NCBI GenBank assembly: GCA_002286715.1
Contig: NSJX01000021.1
Coordinates: 255,905-319,904, forward strand
Origin: Dentipellis sp. KUC8613
Lineage: Eukaryota; Basidiomycota; Agaricomycetes; Russulales; Hericiaceae
Direction of reading: 5' to 3'
Length of the DNA stretch: 64,000 nucleotides
In this document: positions 35,368 through 46,939 of the stretch, piece by piece
How positions within the stretch are numbered: the stretch's first letter is position 1
How the letters are laid out: every line of letters starts with the position of its first letter
Translations under genes and position numbers: made by a program
Notes under the pieces: generated by a model
The model's input: the letters and a program-made list of their open reading frames with translations, nothing else
Databases searched by the model: none
What the model was told of the DNA's origin: nothing

Positions 35368-37137
35368 ATGGTACGTGTTATACACGATTGGATAGGAAGC
35401 GCGTCTAATGACCCTTCCCCTTCTTAGGTGCTCCAAGTTGCTGTAATCGGCGGCGGTATCGCAGGCTTGTACGCTGCGCTTCTTCTTCAGCGCGAAGGCC
35501 ACCACGTACACGTCTTTGAGGCAAGCGAGCGCGTTGGCGGGCGAGTCTACACGTACCACTTTACCGACGAGAAGAACCAGTTCTTCGATGCAGGCGCGAT
35601 GGTCCTCCCGCCGACTAGGGCCTACAACACTGTCATCCAAAAGCTGATCGACTACGTCAACACTCACCCCTCCCTTCCGGCCAACATGTTGGTCACGAAG
35701 CTCAAAGAGAAGATGAACTACTCCGGCGTCCGCACGCTTGCGAACGGGCAGATCAACGATTGGTACAGCCGCGGGAACCTCACGCCGTCCATGGTCGGCT
35801 GGCCTGTCCCAGCGGGGTGGGAGAACCAGTCTGTCAACGACCGCATGACGAACGCTACGGGCGACTATGTGGAGGGTCTTTTCCGGGACTTCGATGCGAC
35901 CTTTAGCAGCCTCCTCCCGCTCGACGTGCAGTTTGGCTCCTTCCGCTCGTGGATCCGCACGAAGCGCGGGAACGATGAAGGCTGGCCGGACGCGTTCATC
36001 GATTTTGTCGAGACGATCCTCTTCGAGACCAACGCATTCGATTTGAGCTGCGTGGAGATTATCGTGCGGCAGATGTACTTGGTCCCGTCACCTGGATGGA
36101 GCCTTATCGAGGGAGGTATGGGGCGTCTGCCTGATGCGATGGCGGAGGTGCTAGGCTGGGACAATATCACCCTTGGCGCATATGTCAAAGGCCTGGAGCC
36201 AAGGGGCGACAAGGTTATCGTGACTGCGGCGGGCTACAATGGCGAAGTCAAGGGCACCTTTGCCAAAGTCGTCGTCGCTGTGCCGCCAGCAGCCTTGGTG
36301 ATGATCGCGGATAGGCCACGCTGGCAGCCGGACAAGGAGACCGCGCTTCGTGCGATGAACGTCGAGCCGGTGTACAGGATGGGGATGCGATTCAAGACGC
36401 GGTGGTGGGATCGGCGCTGGGTGTACTCCAAGAGCGATGGATCGGATACCATGGGGGAGGCTGTCGCCGATATCCCTGTTCGTTTCGTCATGTTCCCTCC
36501 CGTTGTCGACGAGCAGAACTTGAAGGATCGCCCGGGCACAATTGTCATCAGCGCCTCAGGGCCAGACGCGCAAGCCTGGGCTCCTCTCGCGCCGACTATG
36601 CGCCGCAGCCAAGCGATCCACTGTTTGAAGAAAATTATCAATGATTCCAAAATCGACATCCTAGAGGAGCTGATTGACACCTTTGATGTCGTGTGGTCCA
36701 ATCGCTCCGCGAATGGTACCACTGCGTTCCTGCCTGGCCAATTCGAGCGATCCCTTCCTGCTGCAAAACGCGCCGAGGGCAACATCTACTTCGCTGGGGA
36801 GCACCTATCTCACCACCATGGATGGATCATGGGTGCAGCACAGTCCGCGCTGGATGTCGTTCGCGAGGTTCTCGCTAACTCTGATCTTGCGTCCTTGAGT
36901 CAGAACGACAACAAGGCAGTGGAGGGAGCCGGAAGTGCCGCCCAGGACGTAAAGCCCTCCAAGTTTCCCTACGAATTCTATCCAAAGGACCCTTTGTTCC
37001 TGGGTGGTGTTGGTATCCCCACCAATGGGTGGCCTGCACGTCGTTCGGCGAAGGGGGTCAGGAACCTCGGGAGAGGACACGAGTTCCCGGGACGCGCGGA
37101 AACTTGTTATCTGGCTGGCCCGTACTTCGAAATGTAG
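35368..37137 (+). CDS. Flavin amine oxidase, L-amino-acid-oxidase-like (copy 2)
   Basis: Close paralogue of the gene at 28980, with the same predicted reaction. The main exon 35428-37137 is open from GTG and starts VLQVAVIGGGIAGLYAALLL. The only good initiator is an ATG at 35368-35370 followed at once by a GTACGT donor, so the first coding exon is just three bases; this mirrors copy 1, whose first exon ends ATG-GTACGT. The product is 571 residues. FAGEHLSHHHGWIMG near the C-terminus matches the L-amino-acid-oxidase pattern. The tail (GRAETCYLAGPYFEM) resembles that of copy 1 (GPETNHLIGPGF). No signal peptide is seen. Confidence 0.9.
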
Positions 37138-38704
37138 GATGGTAGGTGTCCTTCCACATTCGATATACGTGTGAGTTAATAAGCTTTACAGGGGTAGAAT
37201 ATGTATAAATACCTACTAGCAAACTGGCCGGTGTGTATAGTGTAAGTCCTAGTTGTGAAGATAGTCGACATGCCACAAGTCTTATTATCGTGTGGCGAGC
37301 ACTTTTCGACATCCGGACTGCCCTGCGCCATATAGATTGTCGCCTTGATCGGAAAGAGCGGGTACACGGCGTACAGGAGCGGCTGCTCAGCGTAGAGGCA
37401 CCGGTCCTCGGAATCATGTAAAATTTCCGAGATGCCATGCTTCGTTCCACGCCATGTCGCGTTCAAACTCAGCTAGCGCTAAACTCCCTGTTCAAACGCC
37501 CCGAGTACTGATGCAGATGAGTTATACAACACTAACGCGTACACAGCACGACCGCCGCCGCTGACATCGCATACGACTCGGCCGCCAGATACCGAGGAGC
37601 CAATGGAACTGCAGTTGACAGTCCGGAATTGATGGGCAAGTGGAACTCAAGCGATACTCTACCAAACGGAGGCCATGTTACCGAATTCCGAGGGATCCAA
37701 ATCGATACGTGCAGTCTGTGAATCTCCGTGAGTGTCTTAACGGTTCGGCATACCACATGCTCACTGATGTATGTTTCAGCGTAGCTATGTCGACCGTGGC
37801 GTACGCGCCATACATATATGTATCGTGGGCGTGCAAATCAATTCCCGGCATTTTCACGAACGAGGATGCACATATGAGGTAACGACAGAGACAGCTCAGG
37901 TGAGCTTCCAAACGAATCTCATGCGTTCTCAGGCCGATGCCATGTAATTCAATGGACGCGTAGAACACGTCACTTCAAAGAGATGGCACATGCCGTACGG
38001 CTTTGATCCCTTTTGTCAGTATGCGCTTCAAGACCCAACTACACCATACACCGCCTCCTCTGGGTCCCCGCTACTTACGCTATTTATATATGACTATACA
38101 AATTGCTGGGCACCGGATCGCGCCGGGGGAAGGGGAACTGAACCTTCAATTGCAAACCGGGACTGAAGCGCGGTGATCAATATCGCCAGCTTGGGAGCTG
38201 TGGCATGCTAGTGTCTCGGTGTCGCCGCGGAGGCATATTCAGTGCTGCATCAAGCTTTCATAGCGCCCGCGACGGTAGCCACCGGGGTAAAGTTGCTTAT
38301 TCGGATATAGCGACGGGCTTAGATCTTCGCCTTCAATTCCGAGCTTCGAATAATGACACTCGATTTTCCAGGTACCCTGTCAATGCCTACTCCCACTAGA
38401 ATAGGGAACACAGCATGTCCTGGTACATATAATGACCGACCCGCACGAATTGCCCTACAGACACGGTCGACAGGTCCTTCCCTACCCCTTTCTCGACTTA
38501 CCCGACTGTCCTCGCTTTACCCATAATACCTACAGGCCGCGAGACGAGCTGATAGGCAAGTATCCGTATGCATGTCTTCACACTTCCGCTGAACCCGCTT
38601 CTTACAGGCTACATTGTTGACACTTTTGACGAACTTTGACTCATACCTGCGGATACTCCTAGTGTCTGCCTCGACGTTCTCCATGGTATGTCTATTAATG
38701 CGAA
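37138..38704. other. Intergenic
   Basis: About 1.6 kb without a supported gene. A short frame near 37555-37715 (ADIAYDSAARYRGANGTAVD) looks somewhat coding but matches no family I know. A 62-codon frame at 38432 was not accepted. Confidence 0.4.
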
Positions 38705-39856
38705 ATGTATCTGAGCATAGTCTCATGGTTAGATCAGACCTCTGGAGTTGATATGCGTGGGTTTGTTTTGGAGCCGAGTGGCCGCGGGACTATCGGTATT
38801 CTCTGGTCGTGCCTCTCCACCATCATCATCTGCGCCTGGACATCGATTCATCCAGACGTCTATATTCCAAAACCTCAACGACCTGCGAATTTCCCTAGTG
38901 TCACAGGGAAATATGCGCTCGCGATCATGATGCTTGTTGCACCTGAAGCGGTACTCGCCAACGCCGTATCCGAATATCTTGAGGTCCGCAGCATTGTTTC
39001 GCAGGTCAACAAGATGTACGACGACTGCTCTTGGAAGATGACAGACGGTTACTTTGCTGTCATGTACGGCTACATATACGAGGGGAAGGCCGTTTCTGCA
39101 GCCAGAGTCTTGGAGCTTATGAAGAACAAACACATCGAGCCGATCCCGTCTAACATAGAGGCTCTGCGCGACCGTAGCAAGACCGATTCGCTGGGAAAGG
39201 CCCTCGCCTGTCTCCAAATCACTTGGTTGATGGTGCAGTGTCTCGCGCGGACGATCAAACATCTCCCGATGTCAACCCTGGAAATCGGAACGGTGGGCTA
39301 CGCTTTCATCACCATCGCCGCCTATATCATCCAGTGGTATAAACCCAAAGACATCCAAATTCCCACCGTACTTCACCGCGGACCCGATGCTCCACAACCC
39401 GATACTCGTCAGAACGGCACAAGCCAGTTTTCGGCGGAGTCTCGCAGGCCAGAAATGGCATTCCTGCGGTTCGGCATGGCCTATCGGATCGAAGTGTTCG
39501 TCCTCGTGATAACGTGCCTCCTGTTCGGCGGATGGCACTGCATTGCATGGAATTTTACCTTCCCCACCTTTGCCGAGCTCTGGATGTGGCGCGTTTGTTC
39601 CATTCTAAGCGCAGTCCCAGCTCTCGTTTTCGTCGCGCTGATCCCTTTCTTCAACCGCGACACCAGCACCAGCAACGACTCTGATTCCCAATCTGATTCT
39701 GATTCCGATGGCCCGTCTACAGTACTCTATAATTGGTTGGCTGTCTACCTGTTGTGTCGAGGTATAGTTCTGGGTTTAATGTTCATAGGTCTCCGTAGCT
39801 TACCCGCTGCCGTCTTCGAGACGATCGATTGGACTACATTCTTTCCTCATCTCTGA
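38705..39856 (+). CDS. Six-helix membrane protein of unknown function (agaricomycete family)
   Basis: Integral membrane protein of a family common in Agaricomycetes and without known function. The long exon is open from 38705 to 39856 (383 residues). The conserved part starts near GFVLEPSGRGTIGILWSCLS, so a start at the second ATG (38753) or an undetected 5' exon is possible; a GTATGT/GTTAG pair just upstream (38697-38743) hints at an intron. Hydrophobic segments: about residues 30-50, 78-98, 190-215, 262-285, 290-315 and 340-365. The family motif FGGWHCIAWNFTFP lies before the fifth. A Ser/Asp-rich loop (NDSDSQSDSDSDG) separates the last two helices. Confidence 0.75.
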   Translation: MYLSIVSWLDQTSGVDMRGFVLEPSGRGTIGILWSCLSTIIICAWTSIHPDVYIPKPQRPANFPSVTGKYALAIMMLVAPEAVLANAVSEYLEVRSIVSQVNKMYDDCSWKMTDGYFAVMYGYIYEGKAVSAARVLELMKNKHIEPIPSNIEALRDRSKTDSLGKALACLQITWLMVQCLARTIKHLPMSTLEIGTVGYAFITIAAYIIQWYKPKDIQIPTVLHRGPDAPQPDTRQNGTSQFSAESRRPEMAFLRFGMAYRIEVFVLVITCLLFGGWHCIAWNFTFPTFAELWMWRVCSILSAVPALVFVALIPFFNRDTSTSNDSDSQSDSDSDGPSTVLYNWLAVYLLCRGIVLGLMFIGLRSLPAAVFETIDWTTFFPHL

Positions 39857-40402
39857 TATGCCATACACTAGTCACGTACCGTCGCGTCCCTAGGACATTT
39901 CATAGATCACTTGTTAACCTTAGCGCTTTGATTTCTTGACTTTATATCTACGTTCTCCGAGGAAGCGAGCCACCCGCGCACGTATCCGTAATAGCTAGAC
40001 GTTTCTCATTGAATACCAATCCGACTCGGTACAGTAATTGACAGATGCAAACGCATGGCAGGACCATTTCGCGTACCCACACATACACAACGCACCCCTC
40101 TCCATAGTGAACCTGAGTGAACGCGAAATGGACAGCATGGCGATCCCCGCGACCCTGACGCACGAGCCTGCACGCGGGTGCTCCGATGTCCAGTGTTTGC
40201 ATGGTGCCGGCGTCGAACACACGAACACTACAAGAAGCAGCATTACTAGCTTTCATTACGATTCTCAGCTCCGACGACAGGCTTTCGGCTGTGTGGCCGC
40301 AGCCGCACGCTGCAGCCTGCGGCCAAGTCAATCGTCCTGGTGGCGATCGCCAGCTGGCTGCAGTGTATACTGCGTGCCTTGGACATGTCCCTAGGGTCGA
40401 GG
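39857..40402. other. Intergenic, upstream of aldo-keto reductase
   Basis: No gene supported; contains the promoter of the aldo-keto reductase. Confidence 0.45.
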
Positions 40403-40409
40403 TATAAAA
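40403..40409 (+). promoter_or_regulatory. TATA box of the aldo-keto reductase gene
   Basis: TATAAAA, 84 bases before the ATG at 40487, in a good position for a short leader. Confidence 0.65.
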
Positions 40410-40486
40410 GGGCTTGAGACGAGTGCTGTGAGGTATCAACACAATCTATTCACCTACGCACTCACCCAGTCACAACCTAAACAACA

Positions 40487-41842
40487 ATGTCTCAGCTTAC
40501 GCGCAAGATTGGCGGGGTCACCGTCCCCGCCATCGGATTTGGCGCCATGGGCCTCTCAGCAGCTTACGGGGACGTGCCCTCCGATGAGGAGCGTCTCAAG
40601 GTGCGCTTTTTCACCGTCACCATCTGCACCACTCCCACGACTAACGCAAACCTAGTTTCTCGACACCGTCTACGAGCGCGGCTGCACGCACTGGGACACT
40701 GCGGACGTCTACCTCGACAACGAGGAGCTCATCGGCAAGTGGTTCGCGCGGCACCCCGAGCGGCGTCAGCACATCTTCCTCGCCACGAAGTTCGGGGAGG
40801 GTGACTATGCGCGCGGAGCTCCCAATGGCGAGCCCGAATATGTGAAGTCCTCGTTGGAGGCGTCGCTGAAGCGGCTGCAGACGAACTACCTCGATCTGTT
40901 CTACTTGCATCGGTAAGACCATTGTGTTCGCCGTATGTAGGCAGGTACTGACCGCTGGATCCATTTTCTAGAGCTGATCCCAAGGTGCCCATCGAGGTAT
41001 GTGTTGTCTGTTCGTTCTCCTAGGAGTACTTCCTAACAACATTCGCAGAAAACCGTCCGCGCCATGGCTGAACTCGTCAAGTAAGCCCACCTTCTCATCC
41101 TCCCTTAGCCTCTCTGATATTCTTCCAGGTCCGGCAAAGTGCGCCAAATCGGCCTCTCCGAGGTCTCCGCGAACGCCCTGCGGCGCGCACACGCCGTGCA
41201 CCCCATCGCGGCCCTCCAGGTCGAATACAGCGCCATCTGGCTCGACATCGAGTCGCCTGAAGTCGGGCTGCTGAAGGCGGCGCGCGAGCTCGGCATCACG
41301 GTCGTCGCGTACAGTCCGCTCGGGCGCGGGCTCCTCACGGGCCAATACGTACGTGCCTTTCGCCCCTCTCACTCGCTCCGGATTGGTGCTGAGGACCGGC
41401 CTGGATAGCGTACCCCTGCGGACCTCCCCGCAGGCGACTTCCGCTCGATGATCCCCCGCTTCTCGGACCCCGCGAATTTCCCGCATGTCAACGCGCTCGC
41501 CGACGCCCTCAAGGCCATCGGCGCTGCGCACGGCGGCGCGACGGCGGGACAAGTCGCGCTCGCGTGGCTTCTTGCACAGGGCGACGATATTGTCACGATC
41601 CCCGGCACCAAGAAGCTCAAGGTATGCTTCCCCACTCCCGTCGGATACATGAGAGACTTTGCTGACGGAGGATTGGCATGCAGTACCTCGATGAGAACCT
41701 TGGAGCGAGCACGGTCATCCTGACCGCCCAGGAGGTTGCGAAGATCCGACAGCTGGCGGAGGATACGAACAAGACGGTTACGGGGGAGCGCTACCCGCCC
41801 GGTCAGGTTGATTTTCTTTTCGTAGACACTCCGCCTCTCTAG
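40487..41842 (+). CDS. Aldo-keto reductase
   Basis: NAD(P)H-dependent carbonyl reductase of the AKR superfamily, closest in pattern to fungal AKR13/pyridoxal-reductase-type enzymes. Exons 40487-40600, 40656-40912, 40972-40996, 41049-41080, 41129-41348, 41409-41621 and 41684-41842 join to 339 residues. The catalytic tetrad is complete: Asp about 52 and Tyr about 57 (WDTADVY), Lys about 83 (LATKFG) and His about 123 (FYLHR). [13 protein letters not shown] and [15 protein letters not shown] are standard barrel strands; [15 protein letters not shown] and the following helix bind the cofactor phosphate. The last exon and its 3' flank are repeated in decayed form at 42371-42900. Confidence 0.93.
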
Positions 41843-42300
41843 TCATGCTGCTAGCACAAGTTGCCAATTTAGAATAAGGGTAGAGTGACGAGCGCGTGTC
41901 GCACTGACCTTCAGATATCTGTACAACAATTTGATGAAACTGCCCCTGCTTTTGTTGAAGGCTTTGTTGTCGGATAAGCTGCACAAATTGGTGATTTCGG
42001 CATTAGACGCGTATACGATGTGGAAAGAAATCGTACGGCGAGCGATTGAGGTTCGGCAATGTCCGGCGAGATTCTATTGAGTCCGTGTCCCAACGACTCG
42101 ACCGAGCATCTGAAGGTGGAGCTTGTTAGGGGTTGTCCTTAAATAGTAGTCCGCATGGACTACGAGCCAATCAGATTATTTTCCGTCTTGCAAGCTGCCT
42201 ATATTGGGAAATCCGCTCCACCTCCAGAGCATCGGTCAAAATGCACCCAGGATGTTCCTCAGCCAAGAGATATCGAAGCGTCGCAGAGAACAGTGTATCC
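41721..42300 (+). repeat. Tandem segmental duplication, unit A
   Basis: Runs from the last exon of the aldo-keto reductase through about 450 bases of 3' flank. Clear matches to unit B include GAGGTTGCGAAGATCCGACA, TCGGCAATGTCCGG, ATTGAGTCCGTGTCCCAACG, ACGAGCCAATCAGATT and CTCCACCTCCAGAG, in the same order. Ends are approximate. Confidence 0.8.
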
Positions 42301-42370
42301 GTAGATCTGCGAAGGTTCGGTCGCCAAGTCAATCCAGCCATCGAGACCGCGCAGCATACTAAAGGTCGTC

Positions 42371-42900
42371 TTGACCTCCGAGGAGGTTGCGAAGATCCGA
42401 CAACTGGCGGAGGACACGAACAAGAAGGGGAGCGCTACCCGCCTGGTCAGGTCCATTCTTTTCGTCGACACCCCACCTCTCTAGATCTCATCATCCTGCG
42501 CTAGGACAAGCGACCATTCGGTATAAGGATTGAGGGACGAACAAGTGTTTGAATTACCTTCCAATGTCTGTAGAACACTTCTATGAAACGATTCCCTTTG
42601 TCTGCTGGAGTCGCATATGATGAGGAAAGGGGCCGTAAAGCGAACGATTGATATTCGGCAATGTCCGGCCAGGTGCTATTGAGTCCGTGTCCCAACGACT
42701 CAACCAAACATCGAAAGGTGGGGCTCCGTCCTTATATAGTAGTCCGCACCATCCGCGAGCGGAACACGAGCCAATCAGATTTCTTTGCACCTTGTGGTCT
42801 ACCTATATTGGGAACTCTGCTCCACCTCCAGAGAGTTGGTCGGATTGTACCCAGGGTGTTCCTTAACCAAGAGACATCAGAACGTCGTTGAGCACAAGGG
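42371..42900 (+). repeat. Tandem segmental duplication, unit B
   Basis: Diverged second copy of unit A, about 650 bases downstream in the same orientation. It keeps the same order of matching blocks with many substitutions and small indels. Ends are approximate. Confidence 0.8.
42373..42484 (+). pseudogene. Orphan 3' exon fragment of an aldo-keto reductase
   Basis: Copy of the last exon of the gene at 40487, starting near the helix sequence [15 protein letters not shown] and ending at an equivalent TAG. About seven bases are missing after NK, so the frame is broken. No other exons of the gene are found nearby, so it cannot be expressed as an enzyme. Confidence 0.8.
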
Positions 42901-44322
42901 TATGGATGAATCCGAACCAGCATTAATCGTCAAGTGAAACCAGTCAGCCAAACATCGCTTCATGCCGTAGACGGGTCGAAAGTAGAAGGGGGATGAGGAG
43001 AATACTGAGAAAGTTCAAAGGCCTTGGATAATGGAAGGAACGGTCGACCGTTTGCGACCAAATTTCTTGAGGTGGAGCGCGCAACAGCCCGAGAACTAGG
43101 CTTGCGAGCCACGAGGCTCGCAGCTGCCACGTGGCTACGAGCTAGGGTTAGGAGACCGGCGTCCGCCTGGCCCGTTTCTCCGGGTCGCCCGCGCGCTCGT
43201 ATTGAAGGCGACCATGAAGCCGACGTCGCAAACAATGTGCCTTGGACGGCAGAGAAGCAGAACGAGACCATGAAGGGCTCGTCGATGCTGTTGCACCCGG
43301 GCATGCCATGTCAGGACACGGTAACCGTGAAGGAATACCCAAGTGTCAGTCATTGTTGCCTATATCGATTCCGTTTTCGCAGTGTTGGGTGAGGAAGTGG
43401 TTGTATACTTGGTGCTTGAATATGAAATGTCTCGCTTTGAGGATGGGGAGGACAAGACAGTAGGGGTGGAACTGTGGTCCATGGGTGCGAAGCTAGAGAA
43501 TTCTTTCCTTCATGTGAAGGGGTAACCTTCATATAAGAGGCACGACATAGAACTGACAGCAATCGATGTTGCGGAATATAATGCGGAGGCCTCGTATCTC
43601 GACGATGTTACAAGAAGCGAGCAACCAAAGCGTACACTCTTGAAGAGAAGACCTGGATCGCTGTCACCATGAACCTGGCGAGTCCTATCGGCGCATCGTT
43701 GACCTGGATATAAACATTGTGATCAGTTCAATACGGAAAAACCTGAGTAATGCTCACAAGTACGGAATTAGAGGAGGCTGCCAGGGGCGCACCGACCAAG
43801 TTGCGGTGGCAACGAAGCGTCGAAACGGGCCTGGCAATGCGTTGGCACGATTCGCCGATCCATGGGGTTCAACCATAGTCGCGTTCGAGAGCCGAGATGG
43901 TTTGGAAAAGAATACATAGGTCTCTTGTGCCCAATTCGCGTGGCTGGAAGATCGCAGTCGGGATGCTGCAAGACAGCCCGCCGGCGCTTACCGCGTACGC
44001 CACTAACTTCAGCTTTGCTCAACAGTGGCAACACTTTGTCACCAATTCCGGATTCTGCTCTTTCGTTCATGATCACTCAGATCACGCACGCTCTTGAATC
44101 CACAAGGGTATCAGATAACATTACAAAACGCACGTAGAGCGCAAGTAATTGTACAAAAAGCAAGCGTAATCCGGGCGCCGGGTAGGCAGATCGTAACAAA
44201 CATTAGGACGAAGCGAGATACTCACACGCCCGCAGGCATAACATACATGTCCGTCAACTCGTGAATCACCACGCCGGCGCAAAAGCATGCACCGGCGAGG
44301 AGGAAACGTCGCTCAGATGCGC
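42901..44322. other. Intergenic
   Basis: About 1.4 kb without a supported gene. The 60-122 codon frames between 43024 and 44137 match no family known to me. A partly palindromic stretch CTTGCGAGCCACGAGGCTCGCAG lies near 43100. Confidence 0.4.
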
Positions 44323-45527
44323 CTAGATATCAGCGACGCTGCCGAGCAGGCCCGCGCGTCCTGCGGCATTTATGCCCTCTCCACTCTCATCTCTGAGCGG
44401 GTTCGGCCCTGAGCCGCTGGCGGAGGGGCCTGCGCTGGGCTGCAGCTGGCCGACGAGGTCGCTCTGGAGCTGCATGGGCACGAACACGACCTTGGTGCTC
44501 GCGCTCTTCGCCATCTGCTGGAGCGCCTCGAGCTGGCGGATCTGCATCGCGGCGGGCGACGCGAGGATGTCGGCGGCCTGGCGCATGAGGCGCGCGGAGT
44601 CGACCTCGGCGCGCGCGGCGATGACCTTGGACTCGCCGATGCGCTTCTGCTGCGCGGCGGACGAGAGCGACGCGGAGACCTCGGGCGAGAAGATGATGTC
44701 CTTGATGAGGATGCCCTCGATCGCGACGCCCCACTTGTCCGCGACGTCGCCCACGATCTCGGCGATCTCGTACGCGATCGCCTCGCGCTCGGTCACGACG
44801 GACTGCACGGCGCGTGCGCCGACGACGTGACGCAGCGTGGTTTGGGCGCGCTCAATGAGCGCCTGGCGCAGGTCGGTGATGCCGAAGGCGGCGCGGTAGG
44901 GGCTAACGATTTGGAAGTAGATGACGGAGTCACTGGGGAAAGCGTGAATATCAGGCTTAGTTACTGGTGATGACAAGACGGAAGCGTACATCTCGACGTT
45001 GACATTGTCCCGCGTGATCACAGTTTGCCTTCCAATCGGGCTAATCTGGATCTTCACGTCGACAGTCTTGAGCGACTCGGTGCAGACGTTGACCTGCACG
45101 AGGCCGGGGTCGACAGACTTGTAGAACTGGCCGAAGCGTGAGACGAGGCCGACGGAACCTGTTGCATCATTGCGAATCGTGAGAATGGTGTGGAACCCTG
45201 GAAGATGGGGTGACAGACCTTGGTTGACCTCCTTGAACGGGTTCGGGAATGGGCAGCATGGGATGGCACCGCAGAAACCGATGCAGGCGCCCAAGCCTTG
45301 CAGCATGGAACCATAGAATCCGTGCGTTACACCACCCGTGCCCAAGTCCTGGGCGTACGAGGGCTACATCCACAGAAATTGTCGCTAAGCACACATGCGA
45401 CGTGTATAAGTTGAGATGAACGCACCTGCATCTCGTCCTTCTTCAACGGCTGCACATGAATGACGTGCTTCCCATTGGCATCCGTGTGCCGCCTTGAAGG
45501 ACCTGCATCATCCGTTACTTCAGACAT
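44323..45527 (-). CDS. Stomatin-like SPFH/band 7 membrane protein
   Basis: Membrane scaffold protein of the SPFH (stomatin/prohibitin) group, thought to organise membrane microdomains. Exons 45527-45426, 45363-45219, 45158-44990 and 44932-44323 join to 341 residues. The two middle introns (60 and 57 nt) are in frame and could be mistaken for coding; removing them restores EVNQGSVGLVSRFGQF and NVNVEIDSVIYFQ. After a soluble N-terminus a short hydrophobic, Cys-rich segment (LGACIGFCGAIPCCPFPNPF) probably inserts in or is anchored to the membrane. The SPFH domain (about residues 80-240) and a helical region rich in Ala and Glu (about 240-300) follow, with a Ser/Gly tail. Confidence 0.9.
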
Positions 45528-46939
45528 AAGAGAGAAGGGTTAAATGGGGGGAACGTGGCAGAAAGCGCGAGGTGGCTGACACGCACCATTCGGGGCATTG
45601 TGATCGACAACGTTTCCATTCGACGACGACGTCTCGGACAGACGGTCCTTGCGGTCTTGGCTCTGGATTCCGGACATGGCTGCAGGTCCCTTCGACGCGC
45701 GGGGGCGGGGGCTTATAAGAACGGCGGGCGCACAGATGCTGCGCAGAGTACTAGTTACGGGAGCGGTAACAGAACAGGTTGCTGCGCAATTCTCCCAAGC
45801 GTGGAGACGCCCCTTCCCAATACAATCTTAGTTCCATGTCAGCCCATCACGCGCTCGTGATCCCCGCACTGCATTCCTCTTCGTCCACCTTTCTTCGCAC
45901 AGTGAGAACTCGGCTGCACCAGACCCCGCGCCCAGCACGAGTGCCATGAAATCCAGCACTCTCGCTGTTGGTCGAGACACAAGCACGCCTCATTCATACC
46001 TTCCTTCGCAGACAAGACGATCTTCGACTTGCAAACGCCGTGAAACGAGTGCCATGTGGTTGGCAGACTGCGGAACGACTACTCAGTGCCCCCGCATCCT
46101 GAAAGACGTCACGAGGGCGCCGGGTAGGCTGTGCCTGCCGTACGGCACGCACTCATGCACATGCTCCGGGGCAATCTTAGATGGCGATTTCTCTCCGAGC
46201 CGCCCTCGGAGGCCCGGAGCACCAGTCACGCTCCGCGCGCTTTGCTTTGTCGGCATTTTCGGCACTGGTGCTCAGGAACTTGAAGCAAACTCCATACGTA
46301 GAGGAAGACAGGTTCGTATGAGCGTGTTTCGCCTGTATCGTCGCGCAAACTCCACCCCGACGTGCCAATGACGCGCCGACAATCAAAGCGCAGCCTCCGA
46401 GCGCTCCCCGTACCTGCCGACTCTGGGAATTCCAACGACAATCTGATCCCATAATTAACGGCAAAGTGGGGCGCATAAGTTCAGAATGTTAATGTTTCGA
46501 TGGACGTCACCATATATGCCAAGCTTAAGCGTATGACAGCGCCTCATCATATTATTTGTTTCAAATGCGCGGCTTCTGCGAGGCGCCGACAAGGAAATCT
46601 TGCATTTTCTGAGGCTGTCAGACGGCATGAAAGATACAATTTTACGGATTGAATAGCTACGTAGATGTCATAGAACCGAGAAGAGAGCCAGCGGGATTAT
46701 GGCGCCCACAGCGGCCCACACGTCCAAATAACGCGTAAACAACATCTAGGCGCGTTTGTTGACCGGCCGTGGGGAAGCTTACCACGTCAGAGCAACAGGT
46801 TCGTATCTTCGATTCTTCGACGAGGTCGCTGCCGTATTCTGCAAAGCTAGGTGCTCATTCACGTTGTTTACCTTACAGGCTCTTCGACGACGTGTCATAG
46901 CACAACGGTCCACGAAGTGGATTTGTGGGACGGTTCAGC
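45528..46939. other. Divergent intergenic between SPFH and EVE-domain genes
   Basis: 1.4 kb with promoters of two divergent genes. No gene supported inside. Confidence 0.45.

Noticed and set aside
28980..41842. Classical secondary-metabolite cluster
   Set aside because: No polyketide synthase, peptide synthetase, terpene cyclase, P450 or pathway regulator is visible; only a redox gene run is supported.
43024..44137. Several 60-120 codon frames as a possible gene
   Set aside because: No splice-compatible join gives a family-like protein, and the frames do not resemble any known domain.
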